A stretch of DNA of 64,000 nucleotides, from NCBI GenBank assembly GCA_964446835.1, contig CAYUQT010000011.1, positions 62,001-126,000 of the forward strand, read 5' to 3'. Of this stretch, positions 25,848-35,336 are shown in pieces. A program made the position numbers and the translations under genes. How positions within the stretch are numbered: position 1 is the first letter of the stretch; every line of letters begins with the position of its first letter. Source of the stretch: CAYUQT01 sp964446835. GTDB lineage: Bacteria > Planctomycetota > Phycisphaerae > UBA1845 > JAFGLZ01. The notes beneath the pieces are model-generated. The model saw only the letters and a program-made list of their open reading frames with translations. It was not told where the DNA came from and did no database searches.

Positions 25848-28211
25848 GTGAAAGCTGCGTCCTTCTCCGACCGAATAATAATCGGGACCCGTAATGGTCT
25901 TCGACACGCAGTCCGCGCGGCCCGTGCCGTAATGCTGCCGGACGACAGTGAACGGCTTCGAATGCTCGACGGGACGAACATAGCGGTGTTGTTCGGCGTC
26001 GCACTGACCGTTGCTCTGTGCGGAGCATGGTTGCTGCGCCGATCCCGAGCAACGCGTGTGAATGGGGAACTCGCCAGCGATCGTTACCGAGAGATGATCG
26101 AGAAGGCCAACAGCATCATTCTATTGATGGATGCGGAGGGCACGATCACGTTCATCAACCCGTTCGCGGAGTCCTTCTTCGGATTCTCAAAGGAGGAGAT
26201 CGTAGGCAAGAGCGTCATCGGAACCATCGTGCCGTCGACGGACACGACGGGGCAAGACCTCGACGCCATGATCAAGAGCATCGCCCTTCACCCCGAGCAC
26301 TATCTCACAAACGAGAACGAGAACATCCGCAAGAACGGAGATCGCGTTTGGATCGCCTGGACGAATCGCCCGCTTCAGAACGCCGACGGAACCATTCGGG
26401 ACATTCTGTGTATCGGCAACGATCTGACCGAGCGGAAGCGAATCGAAAACGAATTGCATCGGACTGAAGCGCTGCTCCTGGCGGCCATCGAACAGACGCC
26501 CGCGGGCGTGGTCATCGCCGACGCCGCGGACGGGAAGACGCGGATCGCCAACTCTGCCGCATATGCCATCCAGGGCGTTTCACGAGAGACTCTGGGCAGT
26601 ACGTCTTGCGATTCTCCATCAGAGATGTGGCGTTTGTATCACGCGAACGGTCGGCTGTGCAATCCCGAGGATCTCCCGCTTTACCGGGCCCTTCAACACG
26701 GCACGACCTCCGAGAATGCGGAGATGATCGTCCGGCGCGGGGACGGCCAGGAGCGGTGGATACTCGCCAATGCCTCGCCCATCCGCGATGCCAGAGGCGA
26801 GGTGATCGCGGGTATCGTGGTCTTTCCCGACATCACGCAACTCAAGGAGGCCGAGAAACGCCTGAAACAACAGGCCTCGCTGCTCAAGTTCCAGAACATG
26901 GAGCTGGAAACGCACCGCCAGCAGCTCAAGGCCCAGCAGATCGACCTGGTAACGATGAACCAGGCGCTCCAGGAGGCCAAGCTTGCAGCCGAGACCGCCA
27001 ACACGGCCAAGAGCCAATTCCTGGCGAACATGAGCCACGAGATCCGAACGCCGATGACCGCAATCATGGGGTTCGCCGAGAACCTCATCGATCCGACGCT
27101 GCCGGACCCTGAACGGGGTGCGGCCGCCGAGACGATCCTGCGGAACGGTCGACACCTCCTGGAAATCCTGAACGAGATTCTGGATCTGTCCAAGATTGAG
27201 GCCGGCCGGTTTGAAATCGAGCAGATCGAATGTTCACCGATCCAACTGTTCCAGGAGATACGGTCGTTGATGAAGGCCCGCGCCGAAGGAAAGGGCCTGT
27301 CCTTCGACGTAGAGTATGTCGGACGGATTCCTGAGAAGGTCTACACGGATCCGACCCGGCTTCGTCAGATTCTGTTGAACCTGGTAGGCAATGCGATCAA
27401 GTTCACGGAGACCGGCGGTGTGCGAATCGTGGTGCGATTCCTCGATGTGCCGACGAGCGAAGAGGGCCGCTCCGCCTCTGCGCAGATGGTTACCGACGTG
27501 ATGGACACGGGCATCGGAGTCGCCCCAGATGAGATCGAGAAGCTCTTCCAGCCGTTCCAGCAGGCGGATACATCGACAACCCGACGATACGGGGGAACGG
27601 GACTGGGTCTGACGATCAGCCGACACCTGGCCAGACTCCTGGGCGGCGACATCACGGTGGAGAGCACCCCGTACAAGGGCAGTACCTTCAGCGTCCGGAT
27701 CGTCACGAAGCTACCCAGTGACCCGAAGATGATCGATCACCCGATGGACGGCTCCATCTTCACGGGGATGCCTGTTCGAGCGCCGGTGGATACCTCCAAA
27801 CTGCGGCTGGAGGCCCGGATCCTTCTGGCCGAGGATGGCCCCGACAACCAGCGTCTGATCTCGTTCATCCTGACCAAGAACGGGGCACAGGTCGAAGTGG
27901 CCGAGAACGGCAAGGTCGCTTTAGACAAGGCCATGGAGGCCCAGCGGCAAGGTAGCCCGTTCGATCTGATCCTGATGGATATGCAGATGCCGATTCTGGA
28001 TGGCTATGAAGCCACACGACTGTTGAGGGGACAGGGATACACGGGCCCCGTCGTCGCACTGACGGCACACGCGATGTCCGACGATCGGGCCAAGTGCATT
28101 GCCGCGGGATGCAGTGACTACATGACCAAGCCGATCGACCGCCAGAAGCTCATCGAGAAGGTCTCCAAACACCTCAGGAAACGGCAAGAAGCCGGAACCA
28201 CCAGCGTATAG
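25848..28211 (+). CDS. Hybrid sensor histidine kinase (PAS-PAS-HisKA-HATPase-REC)
   Basis: 787 residues from a GTG; later ATG starts at 25932 or 25962 are possible because the first 30 residues are not conserved-looking. One membrane helix (IAVLFGVALTVALCGAWLL) precedes two PAS domains (about 85-205 and 210-335), a coiled-coil linker, HisKA with His 397 in MSHEIRTPM, the ATPase boxes (LVGNAIKFT, DTGIGV, LFQPFQQAD, GGTGLGLTIS), and a C-terminal receiver with phospho-acceptor Asp 711 in LILMDMQMP and the KP of TKPIDR. With no phosphotransfer or output domain, the receiver is probably an internal regulator or phosphate sink. Probably co-transcribed with the sigma-54 activator. Confidence 0.92.
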   Translation: MKAASFSDRIIIGTRNGLRHAVRAARAVMLPDDSERLRMLDGTNIAVLFGVALTVALCGAWLLRRSRATRVNGELASDRYREMIEKANSIILLMDAEGTITFINPFAESFFGFSKEEIVGKSVIGTIVPSTDTTGQDLDAMIKSIALHPEHYLTNENENIRKNGDRVWIAWTNRPLQNADGTIRDILCIGNDLTERKRIENELHRTEALLLAAIEQTPAGVVIADAADGKTRIANSAAYAIQGVSRETLGSTSCDSPSEMWRLYHANGRLCNPEDLPLYRALQHGTTSENAEMIVRRGDGQERWILANASPIRDARGEVIAGIVVFPDITQLKEAEKRLKQQASLLKFQNMELETHRQQLKAQQIDLVTMNQALQEAKLAAETANTAKSQFLANMSHEIRTPMTAIMGFAENLIDPTLPDPERGAAAETILRNGRHLLEILNEILDLSKIEAGRFEIEQIECSPIQLFQEIRSLMKARAEGKGLSFDVEYVGRIPEKVYTDPTRLRQILLNLVGNAIKFTETGGVRIVVRFLDVPTSEEGRSASAQMVTDVMDTGIGVAPDEIEKLFQPFQQADTSTTRRYGGTGLGLTISRHLARLLGGDITVESTPYKGSTFSVRIVTKLPSDPKMIDHPMDGSIFTGMPVRAPVDTSKLRLEARILLAEDGPDNQRLISFILTKNGAQVEVAENGKVALDKAMEAQRQGSPFDLILMDMQMPILDGYEATRLLRGQGYTGPVVALTAHAMSDDRAKCIAAGCSDYMTKPIDRQKLIEKVSKHLRKRQEAGTTSV

Positions 28212-28360
28212 CATCTCTTCTTGCGCGTTCGTAGCACAGACAGGCCCGACCGGCCATCGGCCGCCTTGCGAAGCCTATCTTCGGGGACGATACTGTCAGC
28301 TCTCAAATGAGAAGGGCGCATCGCGCGGTCGTGACCTTTTTGAGCGGAGGCATTGACGGA

Positions 28361-29545
28361 ATGGTGATTCCCGGCGAACTGAAAGTACCTAACCGTATCT
28401 TGATGGGCCCAGGCCCCAGCGATGTTTCCGACCGTGTGCTGAGGGCGATGAGCTGTCCGACGATCGGCCATCTCGATCCGCTCTTTCTGGGCATCCTGAA
28501 TGAGACGAGGGATCTGCTGCAACAGGTCTTCCGTACGCGGAACGAAATGACCCTGGCCGTCAGCGGCACGGGTTCGGCGGGCATGGAGACATGCGTCTGC
28601 AACCTGGTCGAACCGGGGGACGAGGTGCTGGTCTGCGTGGCCGGCGTGTTCGGGCAGCGGATGACGGACGTAGCGCAACGATGCGGTGCGATCGTCCACA
28701 ATGTGCAGGTTGAATGGGGGCGGATCATCGAGCCCGATCAGGTGGCTCGCATGCTGGCACACCACCCCAAGATCAAGCTGGTGGGAATCGTGCATGCCGA
28801 GACGAGCACGGGGGCCCATCAGCCGATCGAGCCGATCGGCCGGATCGTTCATGATGCCGGCGCGATGTACCTGGTGGACACGGTAACGAGTCTGGGCGGG
28901 ACCGACGTCCGGGTGGATGAATGGGGCATCGACGCATGCTACAGCGGGACCCAGAAGTGCCTGTCGTGTCCACCCTGCCTGGCCCCGGTGACGTTCAGCC
29001 CGAAGGCCGTCGAGTGCATCGACCATCGCCATACGAAGGTACAGAGCTGGTATCTGGATATGACGATGGTGCGACAATACTGGGGCAGCGAGCGGCTTTA
29101 TCATCACACGGCACCTATCAACTCGATCTACGGCCTGCGAGAAGCCCTGCGCATCATTGTTGAGGAGGGGCTGGAGGCCCGCTTCGAGCGGCACCTGCTG
29201 CACCATGGCGCGCTTCGGGCAGGGCTTGAGGCGATGGGAATCCGGTTTCTGGCCCAGGAAGGCCACCGTCTGCCCATGCTGAACGCCGTGAGTATTCCGG
29301 ACGGTGTGGATGATCTGACGGTCCGCAAACGCCTGCTGAACGAATTTGGAATTGAGATCGGAGGCGGACTCGGACAGTTCAAGGGCAAGGCGTGGCGCAT
29401 CGGCCTGATGGGTCATGCAGCGACCCACAGAAATGTCCTGCTCCTGCTGAGCGCACTGGAGCTGATACTGACAGACATGGGTTGCAAGGTCACGCCGGGT
29501 GGAGCGGTTGCCGCAGCCGAAACGTTCTACCGAACCAGCAGGTGA
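28361..29545 (+). CDS. Alanine-glyoxylate/serine-pyruvate aminotransferase family protein
   Basis: 394 residues from the ATG at 28361, with GGAGG 11 bases upstream; an ATG at 28307 adds a poorly conserved leader. Fold-type I PLP enzyme of class V. Visible: LMGPGPSDVSDRVLRAM at the start, VSGTGSAGMETC around the phosphate site, VDTVTSLGGTDVRVDEWGID with the PLP-ring Asp, and the Schiff-base Lys 199 in SGTQKCLSCPP. GGGLGQFKGKAWRIGLMGH is the C-terminal domain. Transfers amino groups between glyoxylate or pyruvate and alanine or serine, in glycine/serine metabolism or photorespiration-like salvage. The residue after CPP is Cys where Gly is commoner. Confidence 0.9.
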   Translation: MVIPGELKVPNRILMGPGPSDVSDRVLRAMSCPTIGHLDPLFLGILNETRDLLQQVFRTRNEMTLAVSGTGSAGMETCVCNLVEPGDEVLVCVAGVFGQRMTDVAQRCGAIVHNVQVEWGRIIEPDQVARMLAHHPKIKLVGIVHAETSTGAHQPIEPIGRIVHDAGAMYLVDTVTSLGGTDVRVDEWGIDACYSGTQKCLSCPPCLAPVTFSPKAVECIDHRHTKVQSWYLDMTMVRQYWGSERLYHHTAPINSIYGLREALRIIVEEGLEARFERHLLHHGALRAGLEAMGIRFLAQEGHRLPMLNAVSIPDGVDDLTVRKRLLNEFGIEIGGGLGQFKGKAWRIGLMGHAATHRNVLLLLSALELILTDMGCKVTPGGAVAAAETFYRTSR

Positions 29546-29681
29546 CGCGGCGATGCCGGCGGAGATGCCTTTCTCGCAAAGGCCGGTCGCTCAGGTGTGG
29601 ACATGCACTGACCGATAATAGAAGGCGGTGGTTTGTGTCCTGCGAGGACTCTTCCATGACGTCTCAGTGAGGACGAAGCCC

Positions 29682-30302
29682 ATGAGTCAGCAAAACCCGA
29701 TCCCGGACACCATTCTGACGGACTTCATCGATGCCTGCCGGCAGGAAGGGTTTGCGCTGAATCCGCCATGCCTCGATGTGGGTTGTGCCAACGGCAAGAA
29801 CTTTCCCCTGCTGCCGCGACCGCTGGGCGGTCTGGACATCAGGGTCCCACTCGTTCAGGAGGCGCGGCAGGCCCATTCGGGGCCGGACGTGCTGTGCCTG
29901 GCAGCCGCGCTGCCTCATCTGCCCTTCCCCGATGGCTCGTTCGAAAGCGCCGTGTGCTGGGGCGTTCTGTACATCCTCGGCGGACCGACGCAGGTCGTCC
30001 TGGCCCTCCGTGAGATCGGCCGCGTGCTTCGGCCCTGCGGCCTGCTGTTCACCAGCTATCGCACCACCGACTGTGTCATGACCCGCTTCGCCGGTGAGCC
30101 TCTGGCCGAAGGAACCTTCCGGATCAACGAGGACGCCCCCCCGGCACAGCGCGGGCTGGTCATGAGTTTCTGGTCGGAAGACCGGATTCGAGAGATGCAC
30201 CGGGAAGCCGGTCTGGAGGTCCTGAGCCTGCGCGATCTGCCGCGTGAGGACAAGCTCGGACGGCACCACTTTCTGGGCTTCGTCGCCCAACGCCCCGCGT
30301 AG
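29682..30302 (+). CDS. Class I SAM-dependent methyltransferase
   Basis: 206 residues from the ATG at 29682, with GAGGA 8 bases upstream. Motif I reads LDVGCANGKNFPLL; the later acidic motif is in LPFPDGSFESAVCWGVLYIL, followed by REIGRVLRPCGLLF, the usual order in methyltransferase-11 proteins. Substrate unknown; ubiquinone/menaquinone-type or secondary metabolite methylation are both possible. It ends 16 bases from the convergent GH36 gene. Confidence 0.85.
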   Translation: MSQQNPIPDTILTDFIDACRQEGFALNPPCLDVGCANGKNFPLLPRPLGGLDIRVPLVQEARQAHSGPDVLCLAAALPHLPFPDGSFESAVCWGVLYILGGPTQVVLALREIGRVLRPCGLLFTSYRTTDCVMTRFAGEPLAEGTFRINEDAPPAQRGLVMSFWSEDRIREMHREAGLEVLSLRDLPREDKLGRHHFLGFVAQRPA

Positions 30303-30317
30303 TACACGCCACTTGAT

Positions 30318-33230
30318 CTACCGCAAGGACTCGGCTTGCATCCGACTCTGGAAGGATCGCCAGGCCACAATGGACCGTCGGAGGTTCTCGTGTTTGTCGC
30401 CTTTGACGGCGTAACACTGAAGCCCGACGGGGCCCGCGTACCCCATTCGGCAGAGTCTCTCCATCAGATGTGCCACATCGTAGCTGCCGCGATCCAGGGG
30501 CTGGATGAGCCGGTCCCAGTCGCCCTGGGGATCCGCTCCGTTGATTGTGACCTGATAGAGATACGGAACGGCAAGCCGAAGCCTGTCTTCGAGCGTCTCG
30601 GGTCGATCGACCTTCAGCCAGTGGCAGAGGTTGAAGGTCACGCCGACGTTGGCGCGATCGACCTTGCGAACGACGCGAACAGCATCCTCCACCCGTTCGA
30701 CCCAGAACCACACATGTGGATAGAGGGCGATCTTCAGTCCGTTGCGATCGGCCTCGTCGGCGAGTTCCCGGATGATTTCGACTGCCCGCCCATCCCCCGC
30801 GGGTGACGACGGTTTGTGCTGCTGGCTCTGGATGTAGAGCCAGATCATCGTCTCTCGCCCCTTCAGAAGCCGCATCGCCTGGATCAGTTTCGGATCGTAG
30901 GGTGGTTTGTCGGTGTCGATGGTCGCGCCGACGTAGAGCGTGAACAGCTTCAGGTGATGGCGATCCAGCGCGGTGAGGGTCTCGGGGATCCCGTCTACCC
31001 CCGACCCGCTCATGCCCGCATAGCCCAGGTCCTTGAGCATCTGAGCCTGCGCCTCGGGAGTCGCATGGTGTTCGTCTTTCACTCCGTTGTCCATGGCATA
31101 AAGGGGATTATCCAGCCGCACCGTCCGGCGGTAGCGGATGAGGGCCGAAGCGGGCTTGCCCGCAAGTTGCACCTTCAGACCGGCGTTGGCCAGTTCAGCT
31201 CCTTTCACCGACGACGTGCGAGATTGATCCAGATCCGTAAGCTGATACTCGCTGTTCGGATCGATTTCCCGCAATCGGAGGGTCTCCTGGTCGCGCGGGC
31301 ACTGGTCGCGCCGAAAGGCAACGATCAGGCCTTCGTGCGTCTCGGGCAGATGAAGCTGATAGGCGAGCCATGCGTCGTGGGACTGGCTGTAGGGTGTCAG
31401 CGGATAGTACTCGCCGTAATAGTACCTGCGAATACTGAGATACTGATCCATCATTGCCTTGGCTTCGGCATTGGACTGGGGCGTATCGGCGCCGTCCAGG
31501 ACGGCGCTCAGGCCAGCCGTCATGCCGCTGCGGACCTCGTATTCGTTGCCCTTCTTCAGAACGGCACCGCCGGTCATGTGCAAGGGTACCCAGGCCATCA
31601 GGCCGTAGGTATGACACTGCCGATGAATCGCATCCGCCGGCCAGTCGGTGCGCCAGAGGGCCGTGGATCGTCCGATGGTCTCGATATCGATCCGCCGCCC
31701 GCCGCTGGCGCAGTTGTCGATGGCCAGATGGGGGAATCGGCGGAGCAGCTCGTCCCACATGGCATAGAGCCCTTCGACGAATCGAACCTCGGTCATGCCC
31801 TGCCGGTCGGAGGCATCGGCGTTCTGCCAGTATTCCAGCGGGGCGATATTGAAGTCCTCTCGATACCAGTCGAGACCGAACTCCCGGATTCGATCGGACA
31901 GCCAATCAGTGAGGAAGCGGCGGGCGTTGGGATCGCCCATGTTCCAGAGCATGTCGCCCTCGTTGATCTGGCTTCGGCGACTCTCGCGGATGATCCAATT
32001 GGGGTCTTCGTGCGGGATCGTCCAGTTGCACCCTCGCTGCTGATAGAGCGGATTGCCCCTGGTCAGCGGCAGGATCCAACCAGGACGCTCCGCGTACTGT
32101 GTCCAGGCCGTACCTTTGCAGACCCGCTGCGGTTCGATCCACAACAGGAACTGGCGCCCGGTGCGATGAAGCAGCTCGCTGATGGGCGTGAAGCCGTCGG
32201 GATAGAGTTCCTTTCGAACCGCCCACTGGCCAGCGAACTTGTGCCAGGGCTTCTGGCCGAACCACTCGGCGTCGATCCAGTAGAGACCGACCGGCATGTT
32301 GTTGTCGAGGAAGCGACGGATCCCTTTGAGATGGTCGGCAACCGGCGAACCGCCCCACGAGGAAACGATGATCGGGAGAACGATCGGTTGTCCGCCGGGC
32401 GTCGGACGATGGTGCGTCAGCAGAAAGCGTCGCAGGAGATTCTGGCCTCGCCATCGGTCGCCCTGCCAGAACAACATCAGGATTCGAGGCGATCGGATCT
32501 CTTCGCCGGGACGCAGCTTCAGATGCGTTTGGGCCATCCCAGCCTGAACGCGGACGCCCCCCTGAGGCTCGCGTGTGAAGTCGGCAGCCCACTCGCCCGT
32601 CCAACCCACTCCCACGAGCACGCCCTGACCGCCCGACTCCAGGTTGAAGAAGGGCATGAACTCGCTCGATGATCGGCCACCCCCCGGTTGAAGCCGGAGA
32701 CGGCTGCCGGCATCCAGCACCTTCTCCTGCGGGGCGAAATCATCGATGCCGCACAGGGCCCCCTTGGCATAGTGGAGCACGGCCCGAGCCGAGGCTCCGC
32801 CCGGGACCGACATCGAGGCGTCGAGCGGCAGGAGATTCTCCAAGATCGCCGTGTCATTCGCAGGGTGCGTGTTCTTCACATGAAGCACCCATTCGACGGC
32901 CGGAAAGTCTCTGAACGCGACCCACTCGTACCGCAGTTCCAGGCCGGTCGTGGGGTCCTTCAGTGTGATTTGATGTTCCTTCCGAGAACCGTCCAGCTCG
33001 CGGACTGACTCGGTGCGCAGGCATCGGGCGAGAATCACAGTGGACGACTGACCACCGAGCGTAAACGAGAAGGGCAAGGTGGACACCGTGTCGGTGCCCC
33101 CCCCTGCCAGGAGCCGGACCCATTGAGCGGCCTCCTTCATCTCACCCGGCCGCCCAACCTCCGCAGTGTTAGCCGACGCCAGAACCACTGACAGGGACAG
33201 GCTGCCGACGATCATTCCTGCCATGAACAT
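30318..33230 (-). CDS. GH36 alpha-galactosidase fused to a sugar isomerase/epimerase-like TIM barrel
   Basis: 970 residues, with a signal peptide (MIVGSLSLSVVLASANT) and GGAG 7 bases before the ATG. Residues about 25-290 are the N-terminal beta-supersandwich of GH36. Residues about 290-690 are the catalytic barrel and C-terminal sheet, with nucleophile Asp 459 in WYREDFNI, the CASGGRRID segment and the acid/base Asp 529 in WRTDWP. From about residue 708 a second barrel begins (ATPEAQAQMLKDLGYAGMSGSG, TFNLCHWLKVDRPE, GYAGPVGLQCY), matching xylose-isomerase-like/AP-endonuclease-2 sugar phosphate isomerases. GH36 enzymes are normally 700-750 residues, so the barrel is an addition. Likely exported alpha-galactosidase; what the second domain does outside the cytoplasm is unknown. 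Co-transcribed with the lipoprotein gene 21 bases upstream. Confidence 0.88.
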   Translation of the reverse strand: MFMAGMIVGSLSLSVVLASANTAEVGRPGEMKEAAQWVRLLAGGGTDTVSTLPFSFTLGGQSSTVILARCLRTESVRELDGSRKEHQITLKDPTTGLELRYEWVAFRDFPAVEWVLHVKNTHPANDTAILENLLPLDASMSVPGGASARAVLHYAKGALCGIDDFAPQEKVLDAGSRLRLQPGGGRSSSEFMPFFNLESGGQGVLVGVGWTGEWAADFTREPQGGVRVQAGMAQTHLKLRPGEEIRSPRILMLFWQGDRWRGQNLLRRFLLTHHRPTPGGQPIVLPIIVSSWGGSPVADHLKGIRRFLDNNMPVGLYWIDAEWFGQKPWHKFAGQWAVRKELYPDGFTPISELLHRTGRQFLLWIEPQRVCKGTAWTQYAERPGWILPLTRGNPLYQQRGCNWTIPHEDPNWIIRESRRSQINEGDMLWNMGDPNARRFLTDWLSDRIREFGLDWYREDFNIAPLEYWQNADASDRQGMTEVRFVEGLYAMWDELLRRFPHLAIDNCASGGRRIDIETIGRSTALWRTDWPADAIHRQCHTYGLMAWVPLHMTGGAVLKKGNEYEVRSGMTAGLSAVLDGADTPQSNAEAKAMMDQYLSIRRYYYGEYYPLTPYSQSHDAWLAYQLHLPETHEGLIVAFRRDQCPRDQETLRLREIDPNSEYQLTDLDQSRTSSVKGAELANAGLKVQLAGKPASALIRYRRTVRLDNPLYAMDNGVKDEHHATPEAQAQMLKDLGYAGMSGSGVDGIPETLTALDRHHLKLFTLYVGATIDTDKPPYDPKLIQAMRLLKGRETMIWLYIQSQQHKPSSPAGDGRAVEIIRELADEADRNGLKIALYPHVWFWVERVEDAVRVVRKVDRANVGVTFNLCHWLKVDRPETLEDRLRLAVPYLYQVTINGADPQGDWDRLIQPLDRGSYDVAHLMERLCRMGYAGPVGLQCYAVKGDKHENLRRSIVAWRSFQSRMQAESLR

Positions 33231-33251
33231 GGTCAGTCTCCGTTGATGCCG

Positions 33252-34130
33252 CTATCGAACCAGGAGGATGTCCAGGTTGTACGTCTGTGCCGTCTTGGGC
33301 AGAACGATGGTCACCGCCATCGGACGAAGCGAGCCGAGTGTTTGACGGGTCTTTCTCGCCAGAGGTGTCTGCCGCCCGGCCTGATCCGTCCATCGGCCGG
33401 AGAGGTCCACGATCACGTCACCCCAGCGGCTGAGAAGCTTCACCTCGACACACAACTGGCCGGCGGCGTCGCGGTAGGTCCGCTCGCTCAGAATCGCCAA
33501 CCGTTGGCGCAAACGCGGATCGAGGGACACCTGCCCCTTTTCGAACACAATCGGTGTGGATGCGGGAGCGGTGGCCGGCTGCCCTGATACAGCGGAGGAC
33601 TTGCCCCCCGAAGCGAAACGCGCCGGCAAGGTGGAAGGCGTCGCCCATGCGACGTATCGCTCCTCAAACAGCGGCACGGCACTTCCCGTCTGCACGACAC
33701 GAAAGGCCAGGACGATCGTCGGCTGCTCCGTCTGCGGGTTCGTCGCCGGCTCGAGGGATATCTCAGTGGCGAACCGACACCCCACCGCCCCCGGCGAGGC
33801 AATCCGAACCTTTGCGCCCGTGCGAAGATTCATCGTCTCGCAAAGCTCGCGCACGAAGGTGGGCCCCTCTTTGACCGGCATGTCGGTCAGATTCCGCCAT
33901 CGCGGGCTGGCCAGGGAGAACGGCGCATCCGTCCGCTCCACTGCGGGCCAACGCCGCAAGGCATCGGCGAATTTCGAGGCGGCCTCGTCAAACTGAATCG
34001 GTGAGAGGGGACCCGGAAGCTGAACCGGTCGGGGCTTCGGTGCCGGTGAGGCTTGCTGTGGTTGCTCACACCCCAGCAGAAGACCCAAGACGAGAGCCGA
34101 GGAAAACACAACATACACCCTCTTACTCAT
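33252..34130 (-). CDS. Lipoprotein, possibly LpoB/YcfL-like
   Basis: 292 residues from the ATG at 34130 (a TTG at 34145 is an alternative). The leader ends in LVLGLLLGC, a lipobox, so it is predicted to be lipid-anchored. A Pro-rich spacer follows. Residues about 45-160 (FDEAASKFADALRRWP ... ISLEPA) resemble the LpoB/FlgO-type domain. Residues about 205-290 (LCVEVKLLSRWGDVIVDLSGRWTDQAGRQ ... LDILLV) resemble the YcfL/DUF1425 domain; proteins of these two types are often paired in planctomycete and proteobacterial genomes. These assignments rest on pattern recognition and are moderate. Upstream partner of the GH36 fusion on the same transcript. Confidence 0.65.
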   Translation of the reverse strand: MSKRVYVVFSSALVLGLLLGCEQPQQASPAPKPRPVQLPGPLSPIQFDEAASKFADALRRWPAVERTDAPFSLASPRWRNLTDMPVKEGPTFVRELCETMNLRTGAKVRIASPGAVGCRFATEISLEPATNPQTEQPTIVLAFRVVQTGSAVPLFEERYVAWATPSTLPARFASGGKSSAVSGQPATAPASTPIVFEKGQVSLDPRLRQRLAILSERTYRDAAGQLCVEVKLLSRWGDVIVDLSGRWTDQAGRQTPLARKTRQTLGSLRPMAVTIVLPKTAQTYNLDILLVR

Positions 34131-34519
34131 GTTATTATCTTTCAATCCAACTTTTACTTTCTTTTGGGTCGCATCATGAATGCAACTCGGAGAGGTATTC
34201 GTTCAACCGGAGCACATTCTTTGATATTGTCTCCCAATATATTAGGACATCCATCGACCGATGCTTTTGCCTTTGACCTCCACACTATCTATGATTCTTG
34301 TGGCTGCTCGTAGTGCAACAGAGACAGCGGCTACCCCGATGGCAGTGCAATACGGGCGGCGGTACCCGGTTGACGGCCTTGATCGTACGTCATCACGGAG
34401 GACAGACGGCGCATAAGTCTGCAGATACGACTGACTGCCGACGCTCAAGAGCCGATAATACCTTACGGATCAGTCGTTTTGGACATCGCTCGCCCGACGT
34501 CGTACCCCAGGAGTGGCCC
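34131..34519. other. 389-bp divergent intergenic region, AT-rich on its left side
   Basis: It separates the minus-strand lipoprotein gene from the plus-strand prepilin gene, so promoters for both are expected. The left 150 bases are clearly AT-richer than their surroundings. I looked for a cyclic-di-GMP riboswitch (GEMM) consensus before the prepilin and did not find it. An AGTGCAA heptamer occurs twice, near 34312 and 34343. Nothing else is recognised. Confidence 0.35.
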
Positions 34520-35296
34520 ATGATCATCCGCCGATCCGTATCCGGTTTCACCCTGATCGAACTACTGACGGTGGTGGCGATCATCAGTCTGCTGATCTCG
34601 ATCTTGACCCCCTCGCTGTCTCGAGCCCGGGATCAATCAAAGGCGACGGCTTGCGGCGCCCGGCTGCATGACATGGCCACCGCGTTGAACGTCTATGCCA
34701 ACGACCACGGTGGGTCCCTGCCACCCGCAGAGTTCTACACCAAGGAACCCAACTGCAAGTTCGGGTGGTGCGAAGTCCTGGCCGAGCAACTCTACAGACA
34801 GAAACCGCCCGCCGAACCGAACGGCTACTTCCCGGTCCAGAACAACTACCAGGGCGTGGGCGGCAACTACTTCTACTACTTTAATTGCCCTGGCCTTGGC
34901 AAGGAAGAGAACCACACCGGCCATTATCGTGTTTATCTGCCGGCATGGTGCTACGGTTCCTTCCAGCGAGATGCCCAGGGGCGTATCGACCCCAACCACG
35001 CCGGCGACCCCACCAAGCCTGCGGGACTTGATGCAGTGCCTCCGCAGCTCCCCATCCTTGGTGACGCCAAGCGAGGCGTCAAGGGTGAACCGACCAGTTA
35101 TGTCTATGGGGGCGAAGCCGCACCCGGCGCCGACGGACGCGCCACATTCGACGATCGTCACTATGGACGCGCCAACATGCTGTACCACGACGGACATGTC
35201 GAGCTCACACCCTATCTCGACAACGATAGGAATCTCTTCATCCGGCTGAACTACGACTGGGATCTGGACGGTGTGGCCGACGCCAACTCGCCGTAG
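34520..35296 (+). CDS. Prepilin-type protein with N-terminal methylation motif and H-X9-DG-like tail
   Basis: 258 residues from the ATG at 34520 (AGGAG, 6-base spacing). The N-terminus VSGFTLIELLTVVAIISLL is a type IV prepilin signal: cleavage after Gly 9, Phe at +1, Glu at +5 (residue 14). The remainder is a globular domain in which GRANMLYHDGHVELTPY near the end is the planctomycete pilin-like H-X9-DG segment. These proteins occur in large numbers in Planctomycetes and are exported by type II secretion or pilus-like machinery; PilB and PilT are encoded at 8-11 kb. It is alone between a divergent and a convergent gene, which suggests a specialised rather than major pilin (inference). Confidence 0.88.
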   Translation: MIIRRSVSGFTLIELLTVVAIISLLISILTPSLSRARDQSKATACGARLHDMATALNVYANDHGGSLPPAEFYTKEPNCKFGWCEVLAEQLYRQKPPAEPNGYFPVQNNYQGVGGNYFYYFNCPGLGKEENHTGHYRVYLPAWCYGSFQRDAQGRIDPNHAGDPTKPAGLDAVPPQLPILGDAKRGVKGEPTSYVYGGEAAPGADGRATFDDRHYGRANMLYHDGHVELTPYLDNDRNLFIRLNYDWDLDGVADANSP

Positions 35297-35336
35297 GAAG
35301 CGAATCCACACGATCGACTGAACCCCGGCCGGTCCA

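Noticed and set aside
28118..29428. A 436-codon minus-strand open frame over the aminotransferase gene
   Set aside because: Antisense to a PLP enzyme with the catalytic lysine; the translation is His/Arg/Gln-rich without domains.
30816..32672. A 618-codon open frame opposite the GH36 gene
   Set aside because: Antisense shadow of a gene with intact GH36 catalytic motifs; no domain in the plus-strand translation.
34131..34519. A cyclic-di-GMP riboswitch before the prepilin gene
   Set aside because: I looked for the GEMM core (ACAGGGCAAACC type) and it is not present.
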